Below are positions 1 to 9,104 of a stretch of 15,748 nucleotides of DNA, in pieces. Position numbers and translations under genes: made by a program. The notes under the pieces were generated by a model, which saw nothing but the letters and a program-made list of their open reading frames with translations, had not been told where the DNA came from and made no database searches. Origin of the DNA: Entrophospora sp. SA101. Its lineage: Eukaryota > Glomeromycota > Glomeromycetes > Entrophosporales > Entrophosporaceae. Within the stretch, counting starts at the first letter, position 1. Each line of letters starts with the position of its first letter. The stretch is from assembly GCA_958430865.1 (NCBI GenBank), contig CAUDNR010000246.1, positions 1-15,748 of the forward strand. The letters run 5' to 3'.

Positions 1-242
1 TCATTGGTTTTCATATGTTCTTTAATTCTTTGTATCCTTAGTGAAGATATACCTTTTGCAAATGCTGTTGTTCCATTGTAGTTTCTACAAATTCTGCAAT
101 ATAAAATCATATTTTCATTAACAGATTCAGTTTCCAACCATGGATAATTATCAAACCACTCAGGATCAATAGCTTTTCTAACATGTGGTTTTTTAAGCTC
201 TTCATCATCAGACAAATCAATGACCATAGGAAAATTTGACAT
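1..242 (-). CDS. TTF/BED-type zinc-finger protein (hAT-like or ZNF862-like), N-terminal part, cut by window edge
   Basis: Read on the minus strand, an open frame starts with ATG at 242-240 and runs 80 codons without a stop to the window edge, so the C-terminal part lies outside. The start reads MSNFPMVIDLSDDEEL, an acidic leader. About residue 24 on comes a typical lead-in to TTF-type zinc fingers, with IDPEWFDNYPWLE, then a CRIC cysteine pair, then TTAFAKGISSLRIQ and KEHMK. This order (hydrophobic W-rich lead, CxxC, a TxNF/SSL-like segment, then a His) is the N-terminal DNA-binding module of many hAT transposases and of domesticated relatives such as ZNF862/C17orf113. Only the zinc-binding module is visible, so whether a transposase catalytic and hAT dimerization region follows cannot be said. 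It may be a live transposase, a domesticated gene or a remnant. Confidence 0.6.
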   Translation of the reverse strand, partial: MSNFPMVIDLSDDEELKKPHVRKAIDPEWFDNYPWLETESVNENMILYCRICRNYNGTTAFAKGISSLRIQRIKEHMKTN

Positions 243-460
243 TTTAAAGTATTTGAAAGAATTAATTTGGTAAAAAATTTTAATAACAATTTATTCCTGA
301 ATGATATTAATTTTTAATTTAATTTGTGTAAATAATCAGCACAAAAAAATAAATAAATATATAATAAATATTTCGTGCACATGGAAATTTGGTGTAACGT
401 GATACCCCCGATTGAATTTTCAACACTGCACACGACTAATATATTAACATTAATATTAAT

Positions 461-570
461 ACCAGTATGAAAAATCCGTTAAATTCGTTAAAGTGAGATA
501 AAATAATTATAGAAAAATTTAGTTTTGAAAATTTAAACCCCTAAATCCGCTAAATCGAGACTCACTTGTA
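461..570 (-). mobile_element. Remnant of a pogo/Tigger-like element, one TA-flanked end
   Basis: Read on the minus strand from 570, the sequence starts TA then CAAGTGAGTCTCGATTTAGC, followed by GGATTTAGGGG. This has the shape of pogo/Tigger terminal repeats: TA target, CA start, a CTCGATTTAGCG-like core. About 75-90 bases further in, CTCACTTTAACG and AATTTAACGG repeat parts of the same core. A matching opposite terminus is not visible, so this is a solo end or a degraded short element. The family assignment rests on the TIR style only. Confidence 0.35.
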
Positions 571-1644
571 CTAATATCTAACACCCCAATCATGTATGTT
601 CCAGAATTTTGAAACCTGGTAAATAAAGATTTTGGATTCTGGTATTATAATTATTTAAAGACATGAATAAGTTACAAAGTTATTTATTATATTAATATTA
701 GTTTTTGATTGTATGCAAAATATTTAATTTGACAAAAGGTTTAGAATTCGCATACGAATCAGGTTGAATGTAGTTTGCATATTTTATATTTTTTAGGCTA
801 CAGACTCAACAACAGCAACAAGCAGATTTTTGATTGATTGTTGCGTTTTATTCCTCGCGTAGCTGTAAATTTTCTCTTGAAAAAAAAATTCGAAATTTGC
901 TCCAAAGTCATAAGAATCTGGGAAAAAAAAAATATAATTGATTGCTTTTCTCATGATATTACATTATTAACGATAGATGTAATAGAAGAGAACATCTGAA
1001 TTTCCTACAAATATATTTTTTTGCTTTCTCAAACAAAAAAAAAATAACAAAATAACAAATAATGTCATTATCTAAAACAGCACAAACAATAAATATTCAA
1101 GTAATAATAATTAACAATAACAATATATATTTTATTTATATCTCAAATATGTTAAGAGATTAAATGTTTTCAGAAACTTTCAAAAAAATTGATACTCTAT
1201 CAATCAATCACCAATTTGGAATTCGTGTGATTTACTAACATCATCATTTATTTGTAAAATAATATATATATGTAGTTTATTTATTGAACTATAGGCACAA
1301 TAGAACTTTCTGGTCGAATCGAACATTCGGGTTCGAGCCAGTAATTTTAGGATAGAAAAATTTATAATAACAATAAACTGTGACGGTTTAAACAGAGATT
1401 TATGTACATTAATATATTATAAATAATCTATTATACTATTATTATTGCCTAAATAAAAGAATGTTTTTGTAGTTTACGTGTAGGATTTAATGTTTCTTCA
1501 AACTCGAGTAATAAAAAATCAACAATCCTCAATTAAATTCGGTTGTTTATATGTAAAAATCGAAATAGTGATAATAATATATTAAAACTGTGTGATAGGG
1601 TCATCATCATCTTGTGAAAGAAATTGGTAATATCGAATTTCGCG

Positions 1645-1653
1645 TATAAATAG
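1645..1653 (+). promoter_or_regulatory. Possible TATA box of the CENP-U-like gene
   Basis: TATAAATAG lies about 100 bases before the chosen ATG at 1752, and a CACGTG hexamer follows at 1662-1667. In a genome this AT-rich a TATA match is weak evidence by itself; the exact match to the strong form and the spacing are the only support. Confidence 0.3.
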
Positions 1654-1751
1654 TTATGAACCACGTGATAATTAAAATTTTTAAATTATTATTATTTTCT
1701 CCTAAATTCGTAAATTCTTTTTTTCATTAATCTAAGGTTATATATAGAAGG

Positions 1752-1866
1752 ATGGTTAGTATTAATAATCAAACTTCTCTTGAGATCAACGAAAGATATC
1801 AAGAACGTTTACTCGTAAGAGCAAGAAATTCAAGGTGTGCAACTTTGTAAAGTCTCATGAATATAA

Positions 1867-1901
<35 letters not shown>

Positions 1902-3418
1902 TACTAATTATGAAAATCTCACATTAATGTTTAGATTTAGTCGAAGGAATACAATTAAATTACCCGAAGGTGTAGATCCACTAGATATGTCTTTTGAATC
2001 AATATTCGATGATTCAAATAACGAACAAGGCGATGATAATGATTCTAAAAAACAAAAGCAAATCCCTGCCGCATCTAATAATAATTCACCTAAATTGCCT
2101 AATTCATCTAGAATTCCTAAATCATCCAGAACTAACAAAACTAAAAAAATCAATGAACTTGAAGCACGTGTGATGATAGAAAATATTGAACCTCCTCCTT
2201 CTTCAATTACAAAAAAAACCGCCAATCCCATATCAGAAATTCGAGAAAATTCAGTTGATTCAAATAATCAAAACTTATATAAATCTACTGAGCAAACGGA
2301 AGTAGAAAGGCCAAATGGTTCAATCAATCCAAGTTTAGACAAATCTACTGATCAAGTAGAAGAAGAAAATTCAAATGATTCGAGTAATCAATATTTAAAT
2401 AATTCTACTAATCAAATAGAAGAAGAAGAAAAGCCAATCAATCTAGATAAACCTGATATCAATCAATTAGAAGAAGAATATTTAAATTACTCAAGCAATC
2501 AATATTTAAGTAAATCAGCCGCTGTTCAAGTAATAGAAGAAAGGCCGAGCGAATCAAACAATCAAAATTTAGAAAAGTCAGCTGCTGTTCAAGTAGAAGA
2601 AAAGTCAAGTGGGTCATCTGTCAAAATATCATTAACTGACTCTGATTTTTATAATCCATTTGAGAATAGAAGAATGACTAGACAAAATAAAGGTTTTACC
2701 AGAAAACAGTCCGGCAGATTCACATTAAATATTGATATTACAGATGAGATTGATGAACAATCAATTGCTGCGCCAAATAAAAATCTAGGGTTTACCATGA
2801 TAGAAAAACAAGATTCATCTCCTACAATAGCATTAGATGAAATCAGTAACAATAACACTTCCACATTAGAAATTATATCAGATGATCAAATATCTACGTC
2901 CATGAAATCACCAAATAGTCAATCACCTAAACCTAGTGATATAGAAGAAGACAGTTATTTACCTTTGATCAATAATGATAATGGTATTGATGTTTTTTTC
3001 AGTTAACAAATAATAATTTAAAAAATTTTTTTTTAAGTAGTTACTTTACTGATCCTAATCGATAATAATAATAATAATTTAATAAGAAATTTTCTCAGGG
3101 TTTGATGGCACATTTGTACTTGAACCTTCATTTGCATCATCATTGGCCAAACCAACCTCTATTTTATCAATACTGGAAAAACCAGCATCTTTTGGCAATA
3201 TTCCTATCACAATACCTGTTCAATATGAAACAGATAAAAAATATGATCCTATAGGTAGGAATATAATTAACAAAGTATTACCAGAAGAAGAAATGGAGGA
3301 AGATGAGGAGGAAAATTTTACTGCTAAACATTTATCAGATCCTAATGAAAGAAAAAGAACAATTTATTTGGCAAATAATGATCAAGAAGAAAGTTCATTT
3401 GGAGATGATGACAATCAA

Positions 3419-3456
<38 letters not shown>

Positions 3457-4547
3457 CCTTTATTTCTCATAAATGAATATTTATGGATTTATTAATAATA
3501 TATTTTTTTTTTTTTTTTAAGATTGCATTAGAAAAAAGAAAGCATTACACATTAAATGTTAATGAAGTTGAAGATGGCAATATTGTAAGAAAAACAAAGA
3601 AAAGGAGTTATTCAAAACATGGAAATCCTACAGTAGAAATTAAAATGATTCATAACATCGTTAATGAAACAATCGATGAATTTTTGTAAGTTGATTATTA
3701 GATAAAATATTTGTTTTATAAAAAAATATTTATTAATTATTTTTTTTTAAATCAGGGATGAATTGGAAAAAGATTCATACAAAAATATTATTGAAAATTT
3801 CAAGGAAGAATTTGAAATTCAATTCACAAAACAGGTTTGTCAAGGATTTGCTTTATCAAAACTTTAATAGTTATGCATACACATATTTTTGATTTTATTT
3901 TATTTTGTAAATTATAATATACCAACCACTAGGCTGAAATTATTCGGAACCAATTGAGTTTACATGAATTCTTTAATCAAAAATTAATACAAATGAAAAA
4001 AGTAAAGGATGATTTATTAGAAGTTAAACAAAAACGCGAAATTATTAGTAAAAACATGAGCAAGGAAAGAGAATTATTTAAGAAAGAAGAAGAAGATCGA
4101 AAGGTTATTTATTATTAGTTTCCTTCAATAATAATTATTTATATTAATGTTTTATTTCTGCCATTTGCATAAATATTTCATCCTTTTGTTTGCAGAAATT
4201 GGAAGGATTGCATAATTTTCTTTCTAACATTGAATTTTTAAGAGAATCTGTTGCACTGGAAGAAGATGTTCCTGACAAAGAATACAATCATCATCATCTA
4301 GACTTGGTATTTAAAATTCATGCTGCGACATTTTTAATTAATAAATAATATTATTTAACATCGCAAAAAAACTCTAATCTCTTTTTTTTCAATTTAGAAT
4401 GAAATTTCAGGACTTATTATCAGCATTACATCGCGTACTGGTGATTTAATATCAAATCATAATAGTGAGGAAGGTGCTCTTAGCATTATAAAAAGATATA
4501 ATAAGTTATTAGAAACTTGCCAAGAAATATTAGAAAAAGAATGTTAA
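1752..4547 (+). CDS. CENP-U/Ame1-like inner-kinetochore protein candidate, 8 exons, 708 aa
   Basis: Exons by splice signal and phase: 1752-1834, 1935-2983, 3099-3418, 3522-3685, 3756-3834, 3933-4103, 4196-4306, 4398-4547 (TAA). All seven junctions keep frame. Intron 1 uses AAG/GTGTGC, a TACTAAT branch site at 1902-1908 and TTTAG; the GTAAGA at 1815 does not keep frame with the acceptors I tried. The protein starts with a basic segment (ERYQERLL, then RFSRRN), continues as a long low-complexity Ser/Asn/Glu region with degenerate repeats (about residues 131-256), then a conserved-looking stretch with FVLEPSF and SILEKPASFGNIPI, and ends in a long coiled coil (about 530-650) with KKVKDDLLEVKQKRE and GLHNFLSNIEFLRE. 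That coiled coil, with its LHNFLSNIE tail, resembles fungal CENP-U (Ame1/Mis17), which pairs with CENP-Q/Okp1 at the centromere and contacts the Mis12 complex through its N-terminus. The gene structure is well supported; the family is an inference from remembered pattern. Other coiled-coil kinetochore proteins are alternatives. A start at 1927 is a shorter option. Confidence 0.6.
1870..1899. repeat. (TA)n microsatellite inside intron 1
   Basis: About 14-15 TA units lie between the donor at 1835 and the branch site TACTAAT at 1902-1908 of the first intron of the CENP-U-like gene. It ends in an AG at 1899-1900 that could act as a decoy acceptor but is out of phase with the donor used in the gene model. 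Confidence 0.9.
2242..2617 (+). repeat. Degenerate in-frame tandem repeats in the CENP-U-like protein
   Basis: Five to six copies of a roughly 20-residue unit follow one another, of the form R-x-(N/S)-x-S-x-N-Q-x-L-x-K-S-x-x-Q-V-E-E-E. Examples of the cores are SSNQYLNNSTNQIEEE, SSNQYLSKSAAVQVIEE and SNNQNLEKSAAVQVEE. One spacer between units is longer (EKPINLDKPDINQ). The units are Ser/Asn/Glu-rich and predicted disordered. Confidence 0.75.
3419..3455. repeat. (TAA)n microsatellite at the donor end of intron 3
   Basis: Intron 3 begins GTAATAATA and the trinucleotide continues for about 12 units, so the 5' splice site is itself part of the repeat. The intron then runs to a long T tract and AG at 3520-3521. 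Confidence 0.9.
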
Positions 4548-5200
4548 TATTATTAAAATATAAAGATATACATACATTAGCATTATCATTAATTTCTTTC
4601 TTTTGTATTAAAAAAAAATTAATTTTAAATTTAATCTACAAGTATATATATAAAAACCAAAAATTTATTTTATTTGAAAATAAAATATTGATTATAATAT
4701 TAATATTGACATTAAAAAGTATTTCGTCAATTTTTTCATCGGATGACGTTTTAAAGTATTAATATTAATAACCAATACTACATATGGGGATTGTGCCAAC
4801 AAAACTCACTCTGAGCAAACTTGCTTTTTTTTACATAATATTAAAATAACGTAAAGGTTATAATTGGTGAAAATATTTACATAATAAAAAATGAGAAAAA
4901 ATCACCGCACAGATGTATTTTGTTGGTACAATCCAATATGCCTTGTTTATTTCAATTACATGTAAATGGTGCAAGTTATATTAAAAAAAAATGTTCTTCA
5001 AAATGTTAAATAGTTTACACCCTTAAAAAATATTAATACATTATTTAATAATCTTATGAATCACAATGAAAACGAATGCCTTTCCATTAAATTATCAGTA
5101 AATTGGTGAAATGATTTTACTAGATTGTTGAATGAATCTAATTTTATGATGTCTTATTTTTTATAGTATTGATTAACTTAATAATTGTATGAATTGACTT
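4548..5200. other. Convergent 3' region between the CENP-U-like and DUF4291 genes
   Basis: AT-rich sequence between two gene ends facing each other. Several AATAAA/AATAAT stretches could serve as polyadenylation signals on either strand. I see no gene, structured RNA or clear repeat here. Confidence 0.6.
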
Positions 5201-6025
5201 TTAATTATTATTAATCATGCCTAATTTTCCTTTTAATGAATTATCACAAAGTTCATAAACTTGTTCAACTGGGGTTCTAACTTCATCCAACTTATTCAAT
5301 TTAATTAATTCGTATTGTTCACTGACAAATTCTGTTATATCCTCAATGCTAATTATCCATTCATTAGAATATTTTTTTAATATATCACCTTTCAATCCAA
5401 GTTGTATCGCTCTTCTTTGCATCTTTTCTGTGAGTAAATTGTGATCAGGATCCCATTGTAATCTTACTTGTGATGAATTTAATTGTTGTTTCCATTCTTT
5501 TTGTAAGGATTTCATATTTGAAGAAGAGGTGTCATTAAATTGATCGAGGCTTGTTAACACTGCTTCTGATAAAATTTCTTCAAATCCTTGTCTTGATAAT
5601 TTTATTGCCAAAATCTAAAATAAAAAAATCGAGGGTCAGAATGGTATTTATTTGTAAATAACAAACATCGCACATATAATTAATTACTCTTTCTTGATTA
5701 GGTTTAGTTGCCCATCCAGACCTATACATCATCCAAGTAAAATTCGTTTTAATCCATGTCATTCTCTACATTATAATAATATAAATAAATAAAGGTTAAA
5801 AATATATTTTTTAAATAATTTCGAAATTGCTTTATATAAATTTACCGTCCATGAAAAATCATGCCCACCAAATTTTTGATGTTGAACAGCATAATTAGCG
5901 ATAGAAGGGTTATAAGCTTGATAAACAATAATTGAATTATCATCAAATTGACCCATAATATGACGTCCACTTTTTGGCCATTGTTGTAATTGTGTAATAT
6001 ATAATTCTGTTTCAAGTGTAATCAT
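5201..6025 (-). CDS. DUF4291 family protein, 3 exons, 223 aa
   Basis: Exons on the minus strand: 6025-5846, 5765-5688, 5614-5201 (TAA). Junctions are in phase 0 with donors GTAAAT and GTAATT and acceptors TGTAG and TTTAG. The start matches where the family begins (MITLETELY); an upstream in-frame Met at 6124 would add 33 residues and is less likely. Recognised blocks: GRHIMGQFDDNSIIVYQAY with NPSIANYAV (about 21-50), KFGG with FSW (53-59), the signature RMTWIKTNFTWMMYRSGW (61-78), then LAIKLSRQGFEEILSEAV (88-105). The C-terminal half carries VRLQWDPDH and RRAIQLGL, also usual in the family. DUF4291 proteins are about 200 residues, common in bacteria and present in scattered fungi; no biochemical role is given here because I know of none established. 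No signal peptide or membrane segment. All usual blocks are present, so the gene looks intact. Confidence 0.9.
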
Positions 6026-6498
6026 TTTTGTAAAATAGAGAGAGAGACGGGTAAAGAAATACAAGTTGCAGATCCCGGGATTTGCCAAAATTAAATGTTT
6101 TAATGTTATTATTATTGTAAACAAAGTAATCTTTACATTACCACAATAGAAAAAATAGCATCCTGAAACTGATGTTTTGGATTACAGTCCTGTGGCTGAT
6201 GATTGTTAGGATAGGATAATTATTATGACGTGTTCATAACGTTTACTCCTGGTCATTATACCTTGTTGTAATGGCTTTAGTGTTTACTCACAGGCTTCTT
6301 TTACAGCATGCTCAACAAGTTTAAGAGCCTACGGTGACCGTAGGGTAATTGGTATACTAATACGGTTCACTCTTTCTATAACGGATCGTCGGGATTAGAA
6401 AAAAAATCCGTTGTTATTATTATTATTATAAAGTATACGAAATTTTTCCGAAACAAATAATAATAATAATATATGAACAAATTTATTAATAAAATCCT
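6026..6498. other. Non-coding region upstream of the DUF4291 gene, with small inverted repeats
   Basis: No gene seen. Two small inverted repeats: CCTACGG/TGA/CCGTAGG at 6328-6344 (perfect 7-bp arms, 3-base loop), and ATAACGGAT (about 6379-6387) with ATCCGTT near 6408-6414. The segment with CTCTTTCTATAACGGAT resembles CTCTTTATAACGGAT at about 11770, suggesting the two sites carry pieces of one repeat family. A (TTA)n run follows at about 6414-6430. Confidence 0.5.
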
Positions 6499-6720
6499 TT
6501 ATGCCATTTTAACAAGAAATCCGCCGTGGCGAGGTCCGGTTTGACTGTAAATCCTATGTAGAAAAAACTTCCTAATGTTGGAGAGAATTTCAAAAGAGAA
6601 AACTGACTTTAACACAGCTTGCTTGGGAGAATATGCAAAATGATAATATACATGACCCAAATAAATCAAGAAAATGCCATGCAAGATAGCAATAGAAATT
6701 GAGGATCCCAATTGTTGCAT
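6499..6720 (-). CDS. Doubtful small ORF, 73 aa, possible membrane peptide
   Basis: An uninterrupted minus-strand frame from ATG at 6720 to a stop at 6499. It begins MQQLGSSISIAILHG and has a hydrophobic stretch (about residues 6-29, IAILHGIFLIYLGHVYYH), then a more basic tail (RKFFLHRIYSQTGPRHGG). Base composition is less AT-rich than its surroundings. I do not recognise it, no splice sites or neighbours support it, and it lies in a repeat-rich region, so it may be chance or part of a repeat. Confidence 0.2.
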   Translation of the reverse strand: MQQLGSSISIAILHGIFLIYLGHVYYHFAYSPKQAVLKSVFSFEILSNIRKFFLHRIYSQTGPRHGGFLVKMA

Positions 6721-7006
6721 TTTATATCATGACAACATCAATGGCGCATTTTGACAAAATCATGTAAAAGTCATGTATAAAAATTTCCTTCAATTTTTTA
6801 ATAATATACATTTGATAATAAAAACTGTAATTAATTGATAAGCTGGTTGATTCATAATCCTTTCTGATGATTAATGGTTTGGCTAACCTTTAACTATTAG
6901 TTAGGAACCCTTTTAATTTTACCATATTGCTTGCAGTGATGCCTCAAGTAGTATATTTCTAATTTTTTTTTTTAGAACATATTAAGCTGGAAAGAAAACT
7001 GATAAA

Positions 7007-7133
7007 CTTGGCCAGAACCCACCTGCAATAATAGTACATGTGCAGCTATAAAGAAACCTTGCACTTGACCAGAACTCGCCTGCAATAATAGTGCATGTGC
7101 AGTTATAAAGAAAACCTTGTGCTTGACCAGAAT
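7007..7133. repeat. Tandem repeat, 57-58 bp unit, about 2.2 copies
   Basis: Unit 1 is 7007-7063, unit 2 is 7064-7121 and a partial third begins at 7122. Each starts CTTGxCCAGAA, continues CTGCAATAATAGTxCATGTG, and ends TATAAAGAAA-CCTTG. The two full units differ at only a handful of positions, so the duplication is fairly recent. Confidence 0.9.
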
Positions 7134-7204
7134 TAGGGTTTCTATTGAATAAAATGAATAATTTAAATTAAGATTGAGTTGTGTGTATTATGAATGATTT
7201 GAAT

Positions 7205-7285
7205 ATGGCTGGCTTGGTCTAATGACTCCTGTTGCTGCGCCACATGCTCAAATTTCGATTTCGTGATTCGTTCAAAAATGCAATA
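7205..7285 (+). repeat. Possible tRNA-derived SINE head (degenerate A and B boxes)
   Basis: GGCTGGCTTGGTCTAATG resembles an RNA polymerase III A box (TGGCTTGGTC for TRGCNNAGYN). About 35 bases later, ATTTCGATTTC resembles a weakened B box (GGTTCGATTCC). Between them is CTCCTGTTGCTGCGCCACATG. The arms do not fold into a complete cloverleaf, so this is not a functional tRNA gene. The spacing fits a decayed tRNA-like SINE start. Confidence 0.3.
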
Positions 7286-7335
7286 AAAAGGGTTTATTTT
7301 CCTTGCTGCCAAATTTAGATATGATGGTCGTGTAT

Positions 7336-7395
7336 TAGTCTAAATTTAGTATTGATGATCAAAATCTAGTCTAAATTTAGCGATGATACTAACGC
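7336..7395. repeat. Short direct repeat with unit TAGTCTAAATTTAG
   Basis: TAGTCTAAATTTAG occurs at 7336-7349 and 7367-7380, each time followed within a few bases by GATGAT. CTAAATTTAG is a perfect 10-base palindrome. Meaning unknown. Confidence 0.6.
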
Positions 7396-8313
7396 TCAAA
7401 TTTCTCATTAGCATAGTAAAGTACATGTTTTAAAAAAGAATAGAATTCTACAACAAAGAATTTTTTTGAGAAAATCTCTTTATTACATTAAAACTAAATA
7501 CAGTGTGTAACAAAAAATTTTTGGTGAAATTTAGGAAAAGAATATTTTTTGTTCTTTCCAGTAGCAAATTACCACACCTTTCTATATAAAGACCATTCCT
7601 GAAGTTGTTACAAAGATTAAGAAGCTATTTTGATTTAAATAGGATGTCTGAAAGTTTATTATTTTAAGTTCAAAATTTACCCACAAGAGCTTCAACTTAA
7701 AAACCTTCTGTTGGTTATATGATGATTATTCAACAATGTTTATGTATTGATGTTGTATAAACTTACTGTTCCTGGGACAAAACTCGTTTTCTCTGAGACA
7801 ATTTATCATGTTTATAGCCACAAGGTGTTCCAGAAGCCTATTTCATGAAGAACATCTACATTACAATATAACAAAGCATGTGAATAGGTTATGTTATCTT
7901 TTATTTTTATAGCAACATGTAGTAATGAAAAATGGTTGAAAATAATAAAATTAATAAAAAAATCTTTCATATAAAATAAAGATCATTGGTACTTATAATG
8001 ATATTATTAATATCATCAAGTAATTTATAATTTTGAACTAGTAAAGAATTGACTCTGTGCAAAGCTTCAACAAAGTCAATGATTCTCTTCTTGTTTTCAT
8101 AAAATCATCTACTTTTATAATAGGAATTGTTGTTGAAACTAAGTGAATGAATCTATAAAATGGTGGTGTTTGCTTGTCCAACAAATAGAATGATAATGTA
8201 GTTCCTATAAAAAAACAAGGTCAGTGCTAAGGTTTAATATTAAGATAAAACAATTCAGAAATTTACAATACTTACAGTTTATATGCATTTAAAACTATTC
8301 CCAGTTGAGACTA

Positions 8314-8411
8314 AGGTATCCAGTCCAAACTGTTTTCTCAAAACCCAAACTAGTTTGGGCAATTTGGGCTTCTCTGCATTTTTTATAAACATGAACATTA
8401 AAAAACTATAT
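8314..8411 (-). mobile_element. Truncated copy (98 bp) of the 252-bp TA-flanked MITE
   Basis: Read on the minus strand this segment matches 10122-10219 at about 92% identity. It includes the internal palindrome CCCAAACTAGTTTGGG region and the terminal repeat ending in CCT/TA (TA at 8313-8312). The other end of the element is missing: after 8411 the sequence is that of the host exon. It therefore looks 5'-truncated or internally deleted, and it places an in-frame TAG just after EEQSQNYVDATK in the unknown gene. Confidence 0.8.
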
Positions 8412-8843
8412 CTTTGTTGCATCCACATAGTTCTGAGATTGTTCTTCCTGTGTTTATATGCAAAAAATTAAGAATGTATCCATGAAATCAGAATATTATG
8501 TTATGTGAAAACTAGTCTTTCTATATGATTTACTTACATTTTTATTATCATTATAATTTATTCTATGGAATAAAAATCAATAATCTAATTTAGTCAACAA
8601 TTAATACATAAATTAATTAATTTTTCTAACTTACTGATTAAGTATTCTATTTGATCTTCTTGGGATGGTAGTTGATGATGATAACAATCATTATTCTATG
8701 GGTTGAAAAATTAGACATCAAAACAAAATGGACAATCATATTCATTGAAGAGAATATAATTACTTTCTTACTTCATTTTCTTTCAACGATTGTGATGATA
8801 TAGAATGAAGATGAGTTGCAACAATCACCATTCTTTTAATAAT

Positions 8844-8908
8844 AACTAGAGTGATGACAAGTGGTGGCGATAACCACCACCACCATTCTTACAATAAACA
8901 ACACTTAC
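8844..8908 (-). repeat. Intron-start repeat, copy A
   Basis: On the minus strand this copy begins exactly at the 5' splice site of intron 2 of the unknown gene (GTAAGTGTT), contains GGTGGTGGTGGTTAT and CCACTTGTCATCACTCTAG, and ends shortly after. It matches copy B at 9046-9104 apart from a few substitutions and an insertion near the donor. Both copies have GT...AG ends, like a complete short intron. Confidence 0.8.
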
Positions 8909-9045
8909 TCTTTTTCTTTCTCAAGGTGCTTAGTGTGTATTCTTTTGTGTGGTCTATGGGACTTTTTTTTTTATATAAAAAAATAAAATAATAATAAAAG
9001 AATTTGGTTGATCACAAACACATCTAATTTATATATATATATATA

Positions 9046-9104
9046 AACTAGAGTAATGACAAGTGGCAGGCAATAACCACCACCACCATCCTTAAAACAC
9101 TTAC
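9046..9104 (-). repeat. Intron-start repeat, copy B
   Basis: On the minus strand this copy begins exactly at the 5' splice site of intron 1 (GTAAGTGTT) and runs through GGTGGTGGTGGTTATTG and CCACTTGTCATTACTCTAG. The similarity with copy A stops at the exon border. A (TA)n run and further intron sequence follow before the acceptor CATAG at 8954. Confidence 0.8.

Larger units (their letters stand above)
243..1751. other. Intergenic region between two divergent genes
   Basis: About 1.5 kb of AT-rich sequence between the divergent zinc-finger gene and the CENP-U-like gene. I see no open coding stretch with splice sites. It holds one pogo-like terminal repeat (near 461-570, listed separately) and, near its right end, a TATA-like box and a CACGTG hexamer (1662-1667) that may belong to the promoter of the plus-strand gene. 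Confidence 0.6.
6721..8037. other. Long non-coding, repeat-bearing stretch
   Basis: Contains the 57-58 bp tandem repeat (7007-7133), a possible SINE (7205-7285) and a short direct repeat (7336-7395), listed separately. On the minus strand 7845-7778 is an open stretch containing TPCGYKHDKLSQRKRV that ends at a GTAAGT donor; this might be an exon of a gene I could not complete. Otherwise nothing supportable. Confidence 0.4.

Noticed and set aside
1311..1345. tRNA-like B box (GGGTTCGAGCC)
   Set aside because: No T-arm pairing, no A box at the right distance and no acceptor stem upstream.
1908..2231. Minus-strand open frame opposite the CENP-U-like gene
   Set aside because: It is the shadow of a well-supported, phase-consistent plus-strand exon; its composition follows from the Ser/Asn-rich coding strand.
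4517..4762. Plus-strand open frame after the CENP-U-like gene
   Set aside because: It overlaps the last exon in another frame and then covers AT-rich 3' sequence.
7007..7133. CRISPR array
   Set aside because: The repeat is a direct tandem duplication without spacers, in a eukaryotic setting.
7778..7845. Exon containing TPCGYKHDKLSQRKRV on the minus strand
   Set aside because: Only one open block ending at a donor; no phase-consistent partner exons were found on either side, so no gene is called.
8283..8471. Plus-strand open frame of 62 residues
   Set aside because: It crosses the truncated MITE and lies opposite an exon of the minus-strand gene, with no support of its own.
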